Source of the DNA: Macrobrachium rosenbergii | Taxonomy: Eukaryota > Arthropoda > Malacostraca > Decapoda > Palaemonidae | Length of the DNA: 64,000 bases | Assembly: GCF_040412425.1 (NCBI RefSeq) | Contig: NC_089755.1 | Location: 57,050,298 to 57,114,297, forward strand | Direction of reading: 5' to 3' | Made by a program: the position numbers and the translations under genes | Shown: in pieces, positions 37,549 through 50,068 of the stretch | How the letters are laid out: each line of letters starts with the position of its first letter | How positions within the stretch are numbered: position 1 is the first letter of the stretch | The notes under the pieces: model-generated | Seen by the model: only the letters and a program-made list of their open reading frames with translations | Database searches by the model: none | Told to the model about the DNA's origin: nothing

Positions 37549-37692
37549 GAGTGGGGGGAGATAAAAGTAGGGTGGGGAGAAGTAATGGTATTTACGTTGT
37601 CCACCTGAGTACGTCAGTAGAGTTATATATGTGTCTTTTTGCGAGTTGCTAAGACAATGGAGGTTGTGTGATTGTATGGGCGGTATGTAGAC

Positions 37693-37708
37693 TGACTCTC
37701 TCTCTCTC

Positions 37709-37787
<79 letters not shown>
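37693..37787. repeat. (CT)n followed by (TA)n
   Basis: Short CT tract to about 37711, then pure TA to about 37786. Confidence 0.9.
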
Positions 37788-37789
<2 letters not shown>

Positions 37790-37959
37790 CCAATAGATGG
37801 ATGTGATTATATTAATTTTCTTACGTAAGTAAACTAACAAATGTTAGTTTGAGCAGTATTTATATTATGAACCTGTTACTCAACTAAACCAATTTTAACA
37901 TTTACTTACCTAAAGCTATTTTAACATTAGAAGTTAACGTTAGAAGTAACTCTTTTTTA

Positions 37960-38199
37960 TGGAATGTAGCGGCTACCTGGATTATACTGTACTTGACAAA
38001 AGAGTAAATAACAAAAAAAAACAAAAGAGTAAAACAAAGTAACGGGTAACGGAAAATGATGAAAATAAACCCTACTCTCTAGCTTTGAGTTCCTTGTAAT
38101 AATAATACCTTTGTAACACAACCCTCCAACCAAGGTATGGCGTAGCTGATCGTAACCAACCCTGTATGGATGGGAACGGATTGCCATTTTTATTTATTT

Positions 38200-38200
<1 letters not shown>
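37960..38200 (-). repeat. Possible dispersed repeat
   Basis: The piece CCTCCAACCAAGGTATGGCG with GCTGATCGTAACCAACCCTG at about 38121-38170 resembles a repeat I recall from decapod sequences. Low certainty. Confidence 0.3.
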
Positions 38201-38201
<1 letters not shown>

Positions 38202-38244
<43 letters not shown>

Positions 38245-38292
38245 GCAGTGCTGTCGTGGAAGAGAGAGAGAGAGAAGTTTGTTCAGAGTTAT

Positions 38293-38340
<48 letters not shown>
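38202..38340 (+). repeat. Three (AG)n tracts
   Basis: AG tracts at 38202-38240, about 38261-38275 and 38295-38340, separated by AAGTGCAGTGCTGTCGTGGA and AAGTTTGTTCAGAGTTATGA. Confidence 0.9.
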
Positions 38341-38342
<2 letters not shown>

Positions 38343-38499
38343 TGGTTCAAACTTTTCCATAGATGGCTCAATTGGAGGTGAACTAACATGTCCTGCTTTG
38401 CACAAATCACATACATGGATTATGAAGCTTTCTCCTTGTCCAATACGCGTACCATACCTGTTGGAGCCGTCAGGGTGGATTACGGATAAGCTTTAAATC

Positions 38500-39060
38500 G
38501 AGTGGTGTGAAGAAAATACATATGAAATATTTTTTCCTTTTTAGTTATTTATTTTGGTGTAAAAGATTTTCAGCAGATAAACAACATAAAAATGGGTTGT
38601 ATCTAAAATATGTTTATGTTGTATGGAGTTGTGTGAAGAAAATACATTTTATTTTTCCGTTATAATTTTTTTTCATCTTTTTACTTATTGTATTTTGTTG
38701 TTGGTTTAAATATTGTAGTAGTTTATCTAGTTTGACGATGTATCTGTAATTTTTTAGTACTTGCCCATTTAAAATTTGTCAGTCATTTTTAATAAATTCG
38801 CTGTTCCTGGAAATTTTGATTGACTTTTGTTACTGGTTCAATGTAATCGTTATTAAAGTGCTTTGTTAGTGAATGAATTTGCACCTCTAGTAAATTTTAG
38901 TCCTTAAATAATGATTTCAATTAATTTTTAATACACTGGCTATTTTTAAATTAACTTTATTTCGTCATTATTTGGTAATTTTTATTAAGCAATATTTTTG
39001 TTTATTGTCAATAACTTTATTAGTATCTACGGTTCTACGGTGCTTGACTTTATAGCCTAA
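38500..39060. other. AT-rich DNA, nothing recognised
   Basis: Contains one loose duplication (GTGTGAAGAAAATACAT at about 38506 and 38631). No gene or structured repeat. Confidence 0.4.
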
Positions 39061-39122
39061 AGTTTATAATTCATAATTCCACAATTTATATATACTGTTG
39101 CACGACGAGGAAAAATAATGTG

Positions 39123-39168
<46 letters not shown>

Positions 39169-39232
39169 GTGCTTTCAGCACCAACAATTCATAACTATTA
39201 TATACTGTTGCGCGACAAGGAAAAATAATGTG

Positions 39233-39295
<63 letters not shown>

Positions 39296-39310
39296 CTTTC
39301 AGTACCAAGT
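39060..39310 (+). repeat. Duplicated unit carrying (CT)n
   Basis: AATTCATAAT...TATATACTGTTG, CGACNAGGAAAAATAATGTG and AATCTCTCT(CT)n, followed by CGTGCTTTCAG, occur twice (CT parts 39125-39167 and 39235-39293). Confidence 0.85.
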
Positions 39311-39994
39311 TGAAGTAACACGCTTGCATGAAGGTTTTATGCAAAATTTTATGTATGTATACATATATTCATACGTCATTTGTTTTCTAAACCGACCTTG
39401 ATAAAGTTAAGAGAAGAAGGTTAATTGAAATTGCAATGCAAAGTCAGTCCAATCGTGTGATTTGGCTGATGACGTCATCAGTGAAATCACATGTGCTGTA
39501 ATAATGGCCTTGCATTTCAACTAGATTTAACCTTGTCTGACGCTTGTGTGTGCGCATTTGTTTATTCATTTCACGTTCCATTCCGCCGTATTTACTTAAA
39601 CTCTCGAGCGGACAAATAAAGTACACGCCCAGTATAAAATCCCAGGAGTTCTGACAGCGACAATAGGCAATTGTTAGAACCTTCCAAAACTTGCGTTTTC
39701 TATTGTGCCGAGTTTAGGGAACCCCCCCGTTTTCTTCAGAGCTTTGACGAATGGAAAACGAGATGCTGGTAGTCTGCGCATGCGTTTTGATTGGGAGAGA
39801 AAAGAGATTCCAAAGAGGTTTTTATGGATGCGATGGCACGCTTTTTTTTTTTTTTTGTCATGGGTTGAGGTCTATAAATATCTTGCCAGCCTGCATGTGC
39901 CACTTGAGGCCACTTTTGTAAGTGGCCGGGGGCATTATTTGTGTGTAGGGGCGTGACAATTTGTCTGCGATTTTCCCTTGTTGCATGATATCGT

Positions 39995-39998
<4 letters not shown>

Positions 39999-40051
<53 letters not shown>

Positions 40052-40102
40052 GCATGATGTACATCTTTCCTTCTGCCTGATAGTATTTTCATGTCAAGAA
40101 GA

Positions 40103-40177
<75 letters not shown>

Positions 40178-40235
40178 TAACAGGGACAATGTAAATACTC
40201 TTTATTTTCTAATTATAATTATGAAAAAAAGAAAG

Positions 40236-40304
<69 letters not shown>

Positions 40305-40354
40305 AACGGGTACAGTTAAAATATTATATTCCCAATGACAACCTCATGGAAAAA

Positions 40355-40434
<80 letters not shown>

Positions 40435-40484
40435 CAGGTACATTGTAAATACTCCTTTCTTCCTAATGATAACCTCATGAAATA

Positions 40485-40559
<75 letters not shown>
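39999..40559 (+). repeat. Higher-order array of five (CT)n tracts
   Basis: CT tracts at about 40000-40048, 40106-40174, 40218-40299, 40356-40431 and 40486-40559. The spacers are related: GTATAACAGGGACAATGTAA or ATAACAGGTACATTGTAAAT, an A/T stretch, AATGATAACCTCATG, then AAANCTCTCT. Confidence 0.9.
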
Positions 40560-40561
<2 letters not shown>

Positions 40562-40899
40562 TCATATGTATACTGCGTCATTGATCCGCTCATTAAAGTC
40601 ACCCGAATATCTATCGAGATGAGTCACCATTATGAGTCACCAAACGTGATTATGAGTGTTTACTTATATTTGGGGGTTCCTCTCCTCGATACATAGGTTA
40701 CAGGACCTTTAATTCGGCAATTTTTTCTTTATTGTTTTATCATTGTTATCATTATTAGAATTATCATCATTATTGTCATCAGATGTAGGTCACTAATTGT
40801 TGAAAGGAGTGGTGTTAAGAGTTTTTTTATATTTTTGATATTTTTTGATATTTTCATTTTATACAAATATTTTATTTTTAAAGAATTCAGTGTATTAGC

Positions 40900-40900
<1 letters not shown>
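40560..40900. other. Spacer with no gene recognised
   Basis: Contains two nearby ATGAGTCACC copies (40619 and 40633) and an ATTATCATC-rich piece. Nothing else supported. Confidence 0.35.
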
Positions 40901-40902
<2 letters not shown>

Positions 40903-40973
<71 letters not shown>

Positions 40974-40995
40974 GTATTAGTAAGAACTTTACATT

Positions 40996-41033
<38 letters not shown>

Positions 41034-41078
41034 TATAATAATGGTATTAGTAACCATCATATCAGTAAGGACCTCTAC

Positions 41079-41116
<38 letters not shown>
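40903..41116 (+). repeat. Three (AAT)n tracts with related spacers
   Basis: AAT tracts at 40903-40972, about 41000-41040 and 41083-41116; the spacers share ATTAGTAA and GTAAGNACNTNTACAT. Confidence 0.9.
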
Positions 41117-41117
<1 letters not shown>

Positions 41118-41339
41118 TTACCAGCCCTTTTTGTGAAATTTAGTTTATTTTGTCATTTGATACTTAAGAAATAGATTTCTGTGTTTTTTTTTTATAGAAT
41201 GAACATTGTTCTTTTGACAAGCATATTTCGTTTTCAGGACATATTTTTCCCCCTTAAGTGCTCTGACAATAGTTTTTTCTCGATTGGGAAAAAAAAGCCA
41301 CTTTTTCGTTTTTGATCAGAGTACTTATTTCCCTGGTTA

Positions 41340-41600
41340 AAAAGTGTGTTTTTTTTTTACAAAGTCGATATTTTAATAATTTTCTTACTCACTGATTATA
41401 TTCCTGTACTAAAAGTACATGATTCATTTATTGTCAAAAGTATATTTTTCATTTTTTTTAAAGTACGTTTTAATAAAAAACAATTTTTTGCGGTAAGTAT
41501 ATTCTTTCAAGTACATTTTAATAATTATAGTTTTGCAATAAGTATATTCCTGAAAGTACATTTTAATAGTTTTATTTCAGGGATTATATTCTTTGTTACA
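41340..41600 (+). repeat. Loose tandem repeat around AAGTACATTTTAATA
   Basis: AAGTACATTTTAAT-type text recurs at about 41412, 41461, 41510 and 41556, spaced roughly 45-50 bp. The overlapping 103-aa frame is Phe/Ile-rich and not a gene. Confidence 0.55.
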
Positions 41601-41715
41601 TCCCACTCACCAAAAAATTACAATTCCAAATTTTCCTTCCCATTCCACCAGATGTAATTGACTCCAGTAACCAGGTGAATTTAAGCTTATCATTCCTACC
41701 CCCTCCCCCTCGCAG

Positions 41716-41718
<3 letters not shown>

Positions 41719-41748
<30 letters not shown>
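41719..41748 (+). repeat. Short (CT)n tract
   Basis: Fifteen CT units. The following 150 bp (ATGAAGCCGAGTTC, GCCAGGTGGCGCTG) has no recognised gene. Confidence 0.85.
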
Positions 41749-41750
<2 letters not shown>

Positions 41751-42119
41751 AACGGGTAAAATCAGACGAGTTAAAGGCGTGTTTCCATGAAGCCGAGTTC
41801 TCAAATGCCCGCCAGGTGGCGCTGTTTTGGGTCGATGGTGGATCCAGGGTTTTTTTTATCCATTTTTTTTTTGTCTTTTCTTGTCCGCTGAGGATTTCTG
41901 GTCACTAAGAATGCTGTTGGAAGGTTTGTTGAGTGTTGTTTGGTATATATACTGCGTTAGTTTTAAGTATTTGTAAATATAATATAGGTTTTAGCGGTAA
42001 TATTTACCTATAGTTCACTGTAAATTCGGAAGTATAAGATTAGGCGAACAATATCATTTGTGTGTTTGTGTGGTCGAGTGATACTCTAGAAAACTTGTGT
42101 TATTAATGGGATAATGATT

Positions 42120-42675
42120 GAATTATTGCAGTAATTACCATGGTAGAAAATAATTTTGATTCTTATTAGATAACACAAAATATTTCCATTGTATAAAATA
42201 ATTTTGACTCAATAGACAACAAAATATTATCATTGTAGAAAATGATTTTAATTCATCACTGAATTACCACCATAGAAAATAATTTTGATTATTAGACAAC
42301 AGAAAATATTACATTATAGAAAATTTTGAATCATCACTGGATTACCACCATAGAAAATAATTTTGATTCTTATTAGACAACACAATAAATTAGCATTACA
42401 TAAAATAATTTTGAATCTTCACTGGATTACCAATATAGAAAATAATTTCGATTCTCATTAAACGACACAAAATATTTCCATTGTAGAAAATAATTTTGAA
42501 TCATTACTGAATTACCACTGTAGAAAATAATTTTGATTCCTAATAGACAACACAGTAAAATACCATTATAGAAAATGATTTTGAATCACCAGTGAATTAC
42601 CATCGTAAATAATAATTTTGAATCTTCACGAGGTCACTGAATTCCCATTACAGAAAACAATTTTGAATCACCATA
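42120..42675 (+). repeat. Minisatellite, about 78-86 bp unit, 6-7 copies
   Basis: Units contain GAATCATCACTGAATTACCA, CCATAGAAAATAATTTTGAT and TTATTAGACAACACAAAATA; landmarks at about 42253, 42331, 42417, 42501 and 42585. Confidence 0.85.
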
Positions 42676-42679
42676 AATC

Positions 42680-43335
42680 AAAGCATACTTATATACACTT
42701 CACACTTTACACAAGACACTTATTTTACACTTTACACCCCCAGTCTCTCCATAGAGGTAACAACACTTATACACTTTACACAAAACACTTATTATACACT
42801 TTACACCCCATACACTTTACACAAAACACTTATTATACACTTTACACCCCTTATTCTCTCCATAGAGGTAACAACACTTATACACTATACAAAACACTTA
42901 TTAGACACTTTATGCACTTTACACAAAACACTTTTTAGACACTTTATACACTTTACACAAAACACTTATTATACACTTTACACCCCCATTCTCTCCATAG
43001 AGATAACAACACTTAAACACTTTACACAAAACAGTTATCATACACTTTACACCCCCATTCTCTCCATAGAGATAACAGCACTTAAACACTACTCAAAACA
43101 CTTATTAGACACTTTACACAAAACACTTACTAGACACTTTACACCCCCCATTCTCTCCATAGAGATAACAACACTTACATACCTTACACAAAACACTTAT
43201 TAGACACTTTACACCCCCCATTCTCTCCATAGAGGTAACAACACTTAAACACTTTACACAAAACACTTATTAGACACTTTACACAAAACACTTACTAGAC
43301 ACTTTACACCCCCATTCTCTCCATAGAGATAACAA
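42680..43335 (+). repeat. Minisatellite built on ACACTTTACACAAAACACTT
   Basis: Short subunits (about 22-26 bp) are punctuated by CCATTCTCTCCATAGAGRTA at about 42742, 42853, 42988, 43058, 43152, 43224 and 43316, giving a higher-order period of roughly 70-135 bp. Confidence 0.85.
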
Positions 43336-43479
43336 AGTCATACCTTGCCTCCCGGGCAACAAGGAATCAAACACAATCTCATAATGCCATGCCGATGACG
43401 TCAGTCACTCCGATGTGGCAATCCTGCAAACGACTCCCGCGGAATTCGCTAATCAATTTGCGGGTCGTGACAACGGGTT

Positions 43480-44110
43480 TCTTCCTTTTAAGAGGTTTTA
43501 TTATCTCGGTGGTCGTGGTGATAGACAACAGGTCTTTTTTCTGGTGTGGTTGTGGTGGATACAGGTCGTTTTTTAGTAGTTGTGAGAATACAGGTCGTGT
43601 TTTAGTGGTTGTGGTAGAGGAAATACAGGTCGTGTTTTAGTGGTTGTGGTAGTGAAAATACAGGTCGTTTTTTCCTGGTGTGGTTATGGTAGATACAGGT
43701 CGTTTTTTTGTAGTTGTGAGAATACAGGTCGTGTTTTAGTGGTTGTGGTAGAGAAAACACAGGTCGTTTTAGTGGTTGTGGTAGAGAAAACACAGGTCGT
43801 GTTTTAGTGGTTGTGGTAGAGAAAACACAGGTCGTGTTTTAGTGATTGTGGTAGAGAAAATACAGGTCGTTTTTTCCTGTGGTTGTGGTAGATACAGGTC
43901 GTGTTTTAGTGATTGTGGTTGAGAAAATACAGGTCGTTTTCCTGTGGTTTTGATAATTGACAGGTCGTAATTTTGTGGTTGTGGTAGTGAAAATACAGGT
44001 CGTTCTTCTGTGGCTGCGATACCCATACAGGTCGTATTGTGTTTGGTTGTGATAATAGACATGTCACGTCTTATTGACTGTGGTAATTACACAGGTCGTG
44101 ACCTAGTGGT
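43480..44110 (+). repeat. Minisatellite, about 37-bp unit with ACAGGTCGT
   Basis: Units read like GTGGTTGTGGTAGAGAAAAC followed by ACAGGTCGTGTTTTA. The 83-101 aa frames on both strands here are repeat translations. Confidence 0.85.
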
Positions 44111-44700
44111 CGTGATTCGCGATAAACAGACATTTCATGTCCCGCAGGTCTTAATCAGTGGACAGGTCATGCTGACAGGTGTCGATAAGTCGACAGGCCA
44201 TATCTTGCAGGTCGTATTTAATGGACAAGGCCATATATCTTACAGGTCGCAAGAAATGAGCAAGTCTTGTCTTACAGGACGTTATAGGTCGCAATTAGTG
44301 GACAGATCTTGTTAACAGGTCGCAATAAATGAACAAGTCATGTCTTACAGGCCACAATAAATTGACGTGCCCTTCCAACAGGTCGCAGTTACTGGACAAA
44401 TCATGACCCAGAGTCACGATGCGTAGACATGTCATGACCTAGAGGTCAGCTCCTTTAGGCCATATCCCAATTACCTCGGTCAATAGACATGTCGCCTCCA
44501 GTCAGTCTCTCACAGTAGGCCATGTCCTAGACACGTCAGTAGATGACAGGCCAAGTCCTAAAGACATCGATAGATAGACAGTTCACATCCAAGAGTCATC
44601 TATTAACAGACAGGTCATGCCCATGGATCTCCCATATAGGGCCATAGGTCACGTACCCCCAACGCCTGTCTATGTCTGTCTGGCATGACTCTGTTCATCT
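44111..44700 (+). repeat. Decayed continuation of the ACAGGTCG repeat
   Basis: ACAGGTCGCAATAAATGAAC, ACAAGTCATGTCTTACAGG and GACAGGTCATG-type units recur at irregular spacing, becoming less recognisable toward 44.7 kb. Confidence 0.6.
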
Positions 44701-44808
44701 CCCAGGTCTCATATCTCCCGTCAGCCCCCTAAAATTTCGGGAGGATATATATTTTAAGACTCGCACACACCTCCCCTGACGTCAGGCGATCGTCAGCAGC
44801 ACCACCAG

Positions 44809-45095
44809 GAGGAGGAGGAGGAGGAGGAGGAGGAGGAGGAGGAGGAGGAGGAGGAGGAGGAGGAGGAGGAGGAGGAGGAGGAGGAGGAGGAGGAGGAGCA
44901 AGCTGATGATGGGCGGGTTGCTGAAAAGCAGAGTGTGTGGTGGGTTAAGGCAGCAGAAAAAAAGCAGAAGTCAGGAGCAGGAGGAAGAGGAAGAGCAAGC
45001 AGATGATGGGCGGGTTGCTGAAAAGCAGAGAGGGTGGTGGGTTATGGCAGCGGAAACAGCCGAAAAAAGCAGAAGCAGGAGGTTATTTGGAAGGG
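44809..45095 (+). repeat. (GGA)n tract and a downstream duplication
   Basis: About 30 GGA units (44809-44898), then AGCAAGCTGATGATGGGCGG with TTGCTGAAAAGCAGAG occurs twice (44897 and 44993). Confidence 0.9.
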
Positions 45096-45154
45096 AGTAG
45101 GCGTAACATTCACTGATGATCGAGTCATTGTTGTTTTGAAGATGCGTTTGTGAG

Positions 45155-45610
45155 ATTCTCATTCTTCTTCTTCTTCTTCCTTTTTTGTATGTCGGATTTT
45201 GAGGCACGTTTTGGGACCAGATGCGTTAAAATTCAGTCGTTTTTGTTAACTTTCATTCTGCGGTGTATCTCTTGTTTATCTTCTTCTTCTTCTTCTTCTT
45301 CTTCTTCTTCTTCTTCTTCAGTCTGTATAACGGATTTTGAGGCACGTTTTGGGACCACCAGTTGCGTTAAAATACGGTATTTGTTTTCAGCTCCTTGCTA
45401 CGAGTTATATATCACTTGTTTTTATTCTTTTCCATCTTCCTCTTCTTCTTCTTCTTCAATCTTTGTATATCGGATTTTGAGGCACGTTTTGGTACCAGTT
45501 GCGTTAAAATAAGATCGTTGTTTTTCATTTTAATTCTACGAGTTATCTCCTGTTATTCTTCTTCTGAGCCACCTCTTGTTTTTAGTCCTCTTCTTCTTCT
45601 TCTTCTGCTG
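45155..45610 (+). repeat. Three units of (TTC)n plus GGATTTTGAGGCACGTTTTG
   Basis: The sequence GGATTTTGAGGCACGTTTTG, followed by GACCAG and GCGTTAAAAT, occurs at about 45194, 45332 and 45473, each preceded by a TTC tract. Confidence 0.85.
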
Positions 45611-46750
45611 GGTTACCCCGCGGGCATGTTTATCCCCAAGTATGGTGTTGAAATAGCCAGGTGGTGTTGATTTTAGAAACTCCCGGCAGGCTGAGAGAGA
45701 ACCTTAAAAGTCTGTTGGACTCGGCAGCCCGCCACACCGGAAACCAACAATTTTTCACAAATGTTTGCCGTCTTCCCAAAAACATTAGCATCTTAATTTC
45801 CTATATTTCCGAACTGGCAAATGACCTAGCAGGGGAGAATGTCCCCCGTTAAGGAGTCATGACTTTGCATCTAATGAAGATATTGCCTGTAATCTACACC
45901 CCTCCCTCCCTCCCTCCCGATCCGTACCTACGTCCCGATATCCCACAATTGATCGTCTACATTTCACAGTTAATCGTTCGTTTCCCGTTCACATGTACTG
46001 AGGCCCAGTGTTGCCAGTTTAAAAGGCGCGGATAGATATTTATATGTATTTATTATACGCACCTGTTGGTGCATTGAGTGGTACGGCGTGTTTGTGAGTT
46101 CTCGTGGTGTGTTAGAGAAGTGTGGAAAAGTTTGTCAGAATTATCCAAGTGTTTGTTTGTTTTGGGAAACCTGGTTCGTCAAGTTATGATTCGTAGATTC
46201 ACAAAAAACGGGAAAACCTTTACCCATTTTCCGTTGGTATAAACACCAAGAGCCGCGATAAGGCGAAACGTATATGTGTCTATGTGTGTGTGTGTGTGTA
46301 TGTTTGTATGTGCGTCTTCATCATATAGCCACGACCACCACAAGTCTCGGTTTATGCTTGGCGACGCCTTAGTTAGTTAGTGCTAAAGGTCTTTGTGTGG
46401 GCATCCGTGCCCGGCACCCACGATAATAAGTGATGAAGACAAAGCTCTGGCCAGACTGTTTGTTGTGATGAGTGAATTTGAACTTAATGACGATCGTCCT
46501 TTCTTGTGGTAGTGACATTCACTTACAAGTGCGAAGGTTTGCCTGGTGCACCTGCGTGCCAGGTCTGGTTATGTTCCAACGGCGTAGGTGTTTTTATGCG
46601 AACATGTGTTCTGCAGGTGTTGAATGTCTCCGGAAATTGTTGAAGACGTTTTAGTGCTTTGGAGAAAGAGACATTTTTCAAGTGTCAACTTGTTTTTGTG
46701 ATATTGTGGCATTCTTACTATTAATGCACATTTATCAAAAGCCATATTTG
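45611..46750. other. Non-repetitive segment, no gene recognised
   Basis: Contains a 63-codon frame (45661-45852) without known motifs, and short GTGT and TCCC tracts. Sequence around 46000-46090 (GTTTAAAAGGCGCGG and TTTATATG) could resemble a core promoter but is not supported by any following exon. Confidence 0.3.
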
Positions 46751-46756
46751 AAAAAA

Positions 46757-46757
46757 A

Positions 46758-46812
<55 letters not shown>
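46757..46812 (+). repeat. (ATT)n tract
   Basis: Pure ATT trinucleotides for about 55 bp. Confidence 0.9.
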
Positions 46813-47164
46813 GAGCACAGATTGCAACAGGGGAAGTGATAACTCGTTTCGATCTGAAATCTCTCTTGGTTGATTGAATTGACAGTGTCGTGAAATGTCG
46901 AGGAGATGAGATAGAATTATCTTATAATTCTTCGATTGTGGTGTGTGTGTTATCATGATAGAATTATTTATCGAATTATTTTGTATTTACTGAAGGATTT
47001 CAGCGAGATCATTTATTACAGAAGGCCAGAGACGTTATGTTTGTTATATGAATTTGAATTTAACATGTACTGTACGTGATGAGAGTTAAATTATCATGTT
47101 GAATGATTTAAGTGAATTATCTGGACCTGATGTGGCACCATTCCCGACGAATTCGTTCCTGACT

Positions 47165-47600
47165 CGACAATTATCCTACTGATTCCATACCAGGATAGGC
47201 ATCATTCCCACTGATTCTGTGCCTGGACAGGAAGCATTCCCACTAAATCTATGCCCAGATAGGCATCATTCCCACCTATTCTGTGCCTAGGCGGGCAGCA
47301 TTCTCACTAAATCCATGCCCAGATAGGCATCGTTCCCACCGATTCCATGCCCAGATGGGCATCATTCCCACCAATTCTGTGCCCAGACAGACAGAATTCC
47401 CACTTAATCCATGCCCAGATAGCATCATTCCCACCGATTCCATGCCCAAATAGGTAGCATTCCCACTGACCCCATGCCCAGATAGGCATCATTCCCACTA
47501 AATCCATGCCCAGATAGGTAGCATCCCCACTGATCCCATGCCCAGATAGCCATCATTCCCACCGACTCCCTATCCGGATCGGCAATATTCCCACTCGTTC
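47165..47600 (+). repeat. Minisatellite, 32-bp unit, about 13 copies
   Basis: CCATGCCCAGATAGGCATCA followed by TTCCCACCGATT, with CCATGC landmarks 32 bp apart (for example 47313 and 47345). Minus-strand frames reading GGNDAIWAW-like peptides are repeat translations. Confidence 0.85.
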
Positions 47601-48240
47601 CAGACACAGATATAGTAATAATCCCTCTGCATACGGGTCAGATTCCAGATGCTTCCAGAGAATCCGGTCTTGGAATATCAGCAAAGTCGCAGACCAATCA
47701 TTGGCCCATAGGTTAAAATATTCGGAAGATTCAGTCCTGTTTTTTTAGGATAATTCACTCCCGTGTTTTAGGATAATTAACCTCCCCCCTGTCCAAAGAA
47801 TTGTATGAAAATACAAAAACAGAATTTTTATATTACCCAGTTCTCCCTCTGACCGAGAGAATTTGACGAAAACTTGTCCAGCAGTTCTTTATGGTGTTCG
47901 ACATTCTGTCAAGGCGATGAAATGATACCCTGTCCACTGGTTTTCATTCGGGTAGACAGATAAACAGACAGACAGGTAATGAGATAAAATCCTTAGCATA
48001 TTGTCAACAGACAGATTAACAGGTTAGAACTTCCTGGTGGAGTTAATGAAGAGAATTCATTTCCCATTGTGGGCTAGGAAGCCAATTACAATATTTTGTC
48101 CCTGTAATATTCAAATGACATGCAGCACTTGTTGAAGTATAATTACAGGTTGTTAGGTTATTGAATTACGTATTGTGTATTAGGTACAAAAGATAGCATT
48201 GAGCAAATTGCTCATTATTTTAATAGATAGATAATTCTTT
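47601..48240. other. No gene recognised
   Basis: Ordinary sequence with a short ACAGACAG-type cluster near 47955-48015. Confidence 0.35.
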
Positions 48241-48278
48241 ATAACTGTGACGTCGTGATGTAAACATAAGTGAATGTC

Positions 48279-48348
<70 letters not shown>

Positions 48349-48411
48349 ATTAGAAAAAATTCGAATTCTCTTAATGATTGTGACGTCATGATGCAGACAT
48401 AGGCGCATGTC

Positions 48412-48472
<61 letters not shown>
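48241..48472 (+). repeat. Duplicated unit carrying (AG)n
   Basis: TGTGACGTCRTGATG, AACATA or GACATA, and ATGTCAAATTGAGAG occur twice, each followed by an AG tract (about 48284-48346 and 48416-48472). Confidence 0.9.
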
Positions 48473-48476
<4 letters not shown>

Positions 48477-48719
48477 GGAAATAATTTGGAAATTTTACTC
48501 CTTTTCATAGGTGCCTTATCAATATTATCAGTGTATTTGTGAAAAAAATGTGAAAAAAATACAGTGTCATTGTTAATGAGTGTTATTTACACAAACTGAA
48601 ACTTGTAATGTACATAGCTAATATTAGCATAGAAAACATAGAACTTAGAAATTGTTAATTCATAAATGAAAAAAAAAACAATAGGGCAGTTTTGACTATA
48701 CTGATGTCACCTGTCTGTA

Positions 48720-48860
48720 AAAACTCTTATTGAAAATTCAGCTAAACAAACACTTCTTGTGTCAAATTCAAGAAATCGTATTGAAAATTTAGCTAAACAA
48801 ACATTTTTTTGTGTCAGAATCAAGAAATCGTATTGAAAATTCAGCCAAACAATTATTTTC
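48720..48860 (+). repeat. Three copies of a unit of about 56 bp
   Basis: TTGAAAATTCAGCTAAACAA followed by CATTTCTTGTGTCA-like text and AAGAAATCGTA, at about 48730, 48781 and 48832. Confidence 0.75.
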
Positions 48861-49143
48861 CTTTATCAAAATCATTATTATAACATCAGATAAGAGACTT
48901 ATCTCCATCAACATCGCCACATTAAACAAGAAATCATTGTAATAATCATCATAACTACACCGAGGGAAGAATGGTCATCATAACAAGCATCATTATCACC
49001 ACATCAAGGAAGTAACGACCTTTGGCTGCAGTGATTATAGATCAACAGACGTCACTGTATCCCGTCTAAACCAAGCCAGAAGAAACTACAGTACATCCTT
49101 CTTGCATTGACAGAATCCTTCCGCCTGTCACACACAGGAACAT

Positions 49144-49179
49144 GGCGTTCTCGTCGTTGCCAACAGCAGTTCCAGGTGA
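49144..49179 (+). CDS. Very weak candidate first coding exon
   Basis: ATGGCGTTCTCGTCGTTGCC begins a 12-codon frame ending CCAG/GTGAGAG. The ATG context and donor are good, but there is no homology or second exon. Confidence 0.12.
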   Translation, partial: GVLVVANSSSR

Positions 49180-49208
49180 GAGGGCCTCCCATCGTACGAA
49201 TTCCGGGT

Positions 49209-49211
<3 letters not shown>

Positions 49212-49246
<35 letters not shown>

Positions 49247-49381
49247 TGTGTGTGCTTTTGGATTATTGTGGGTTTAACCTTGAATGCTGAAGGCACCAGC
49301 TTGTCACCTTGTGGGGTTTCACCTAGCGTTTGGGTTCCGTCTGCCTGGGGGAATTCGATGTCGCTTCTTTTGGTGCTTGGA

Positions 49382-49427
<46 letters not shown>

Positions 49428-49590
49428 TTGCAGTGTTCATCAACCTTTGCACTTTTTGCGTAACTAATATTCTACGGGTAATAAGTTATGCGTTTAGACC
49501 GTCCGTCCCACATTGGTTTAATGCGTAGTTTTCACGCACATACATACACACGTACATACTCATATATACACTCACACATATTTATAAATA

Positions 49591-49660
<70 letters not shown>
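49212..49660 (+). repeat. (GT)n, (AAT)n and (TA)n tracts
   Basis: GT at about 49212-49244, AAT at 49384-49428 and TA at 49597-49660. The 128-aa frame crossing the first two is not a gene. Confidence 0.9.
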
Positions 49661-49666
<6 letters not shown>

Positions 49667-49966
49667 CACACACACTAAAGAAAACCCAACGTTACTTTGT
49701 AACCTAACAACATTGGGATGAGGGAAGCGCATTTCCTTTGTGACAAACTTTTACATTCAATGCACTGTGCATTCACTTAACAGGAGACCTCCACAGCATA
49801 TATCAGGTGACTGGTCCACCGTTGCATTTGCGCAATGTGACCTCTGTGATCTCTGTGACCATGTTTAGGATTGGTTATGCTGTGCAGTGGTCAGAATAAT
49901 GGCTGGTGTAACTGGGATATATTTGCGTAACAGAGCGATTTGTGTTGTCATTGTTTTTGTTGATTG

Positions 49967-50068
<102 letters not shown>

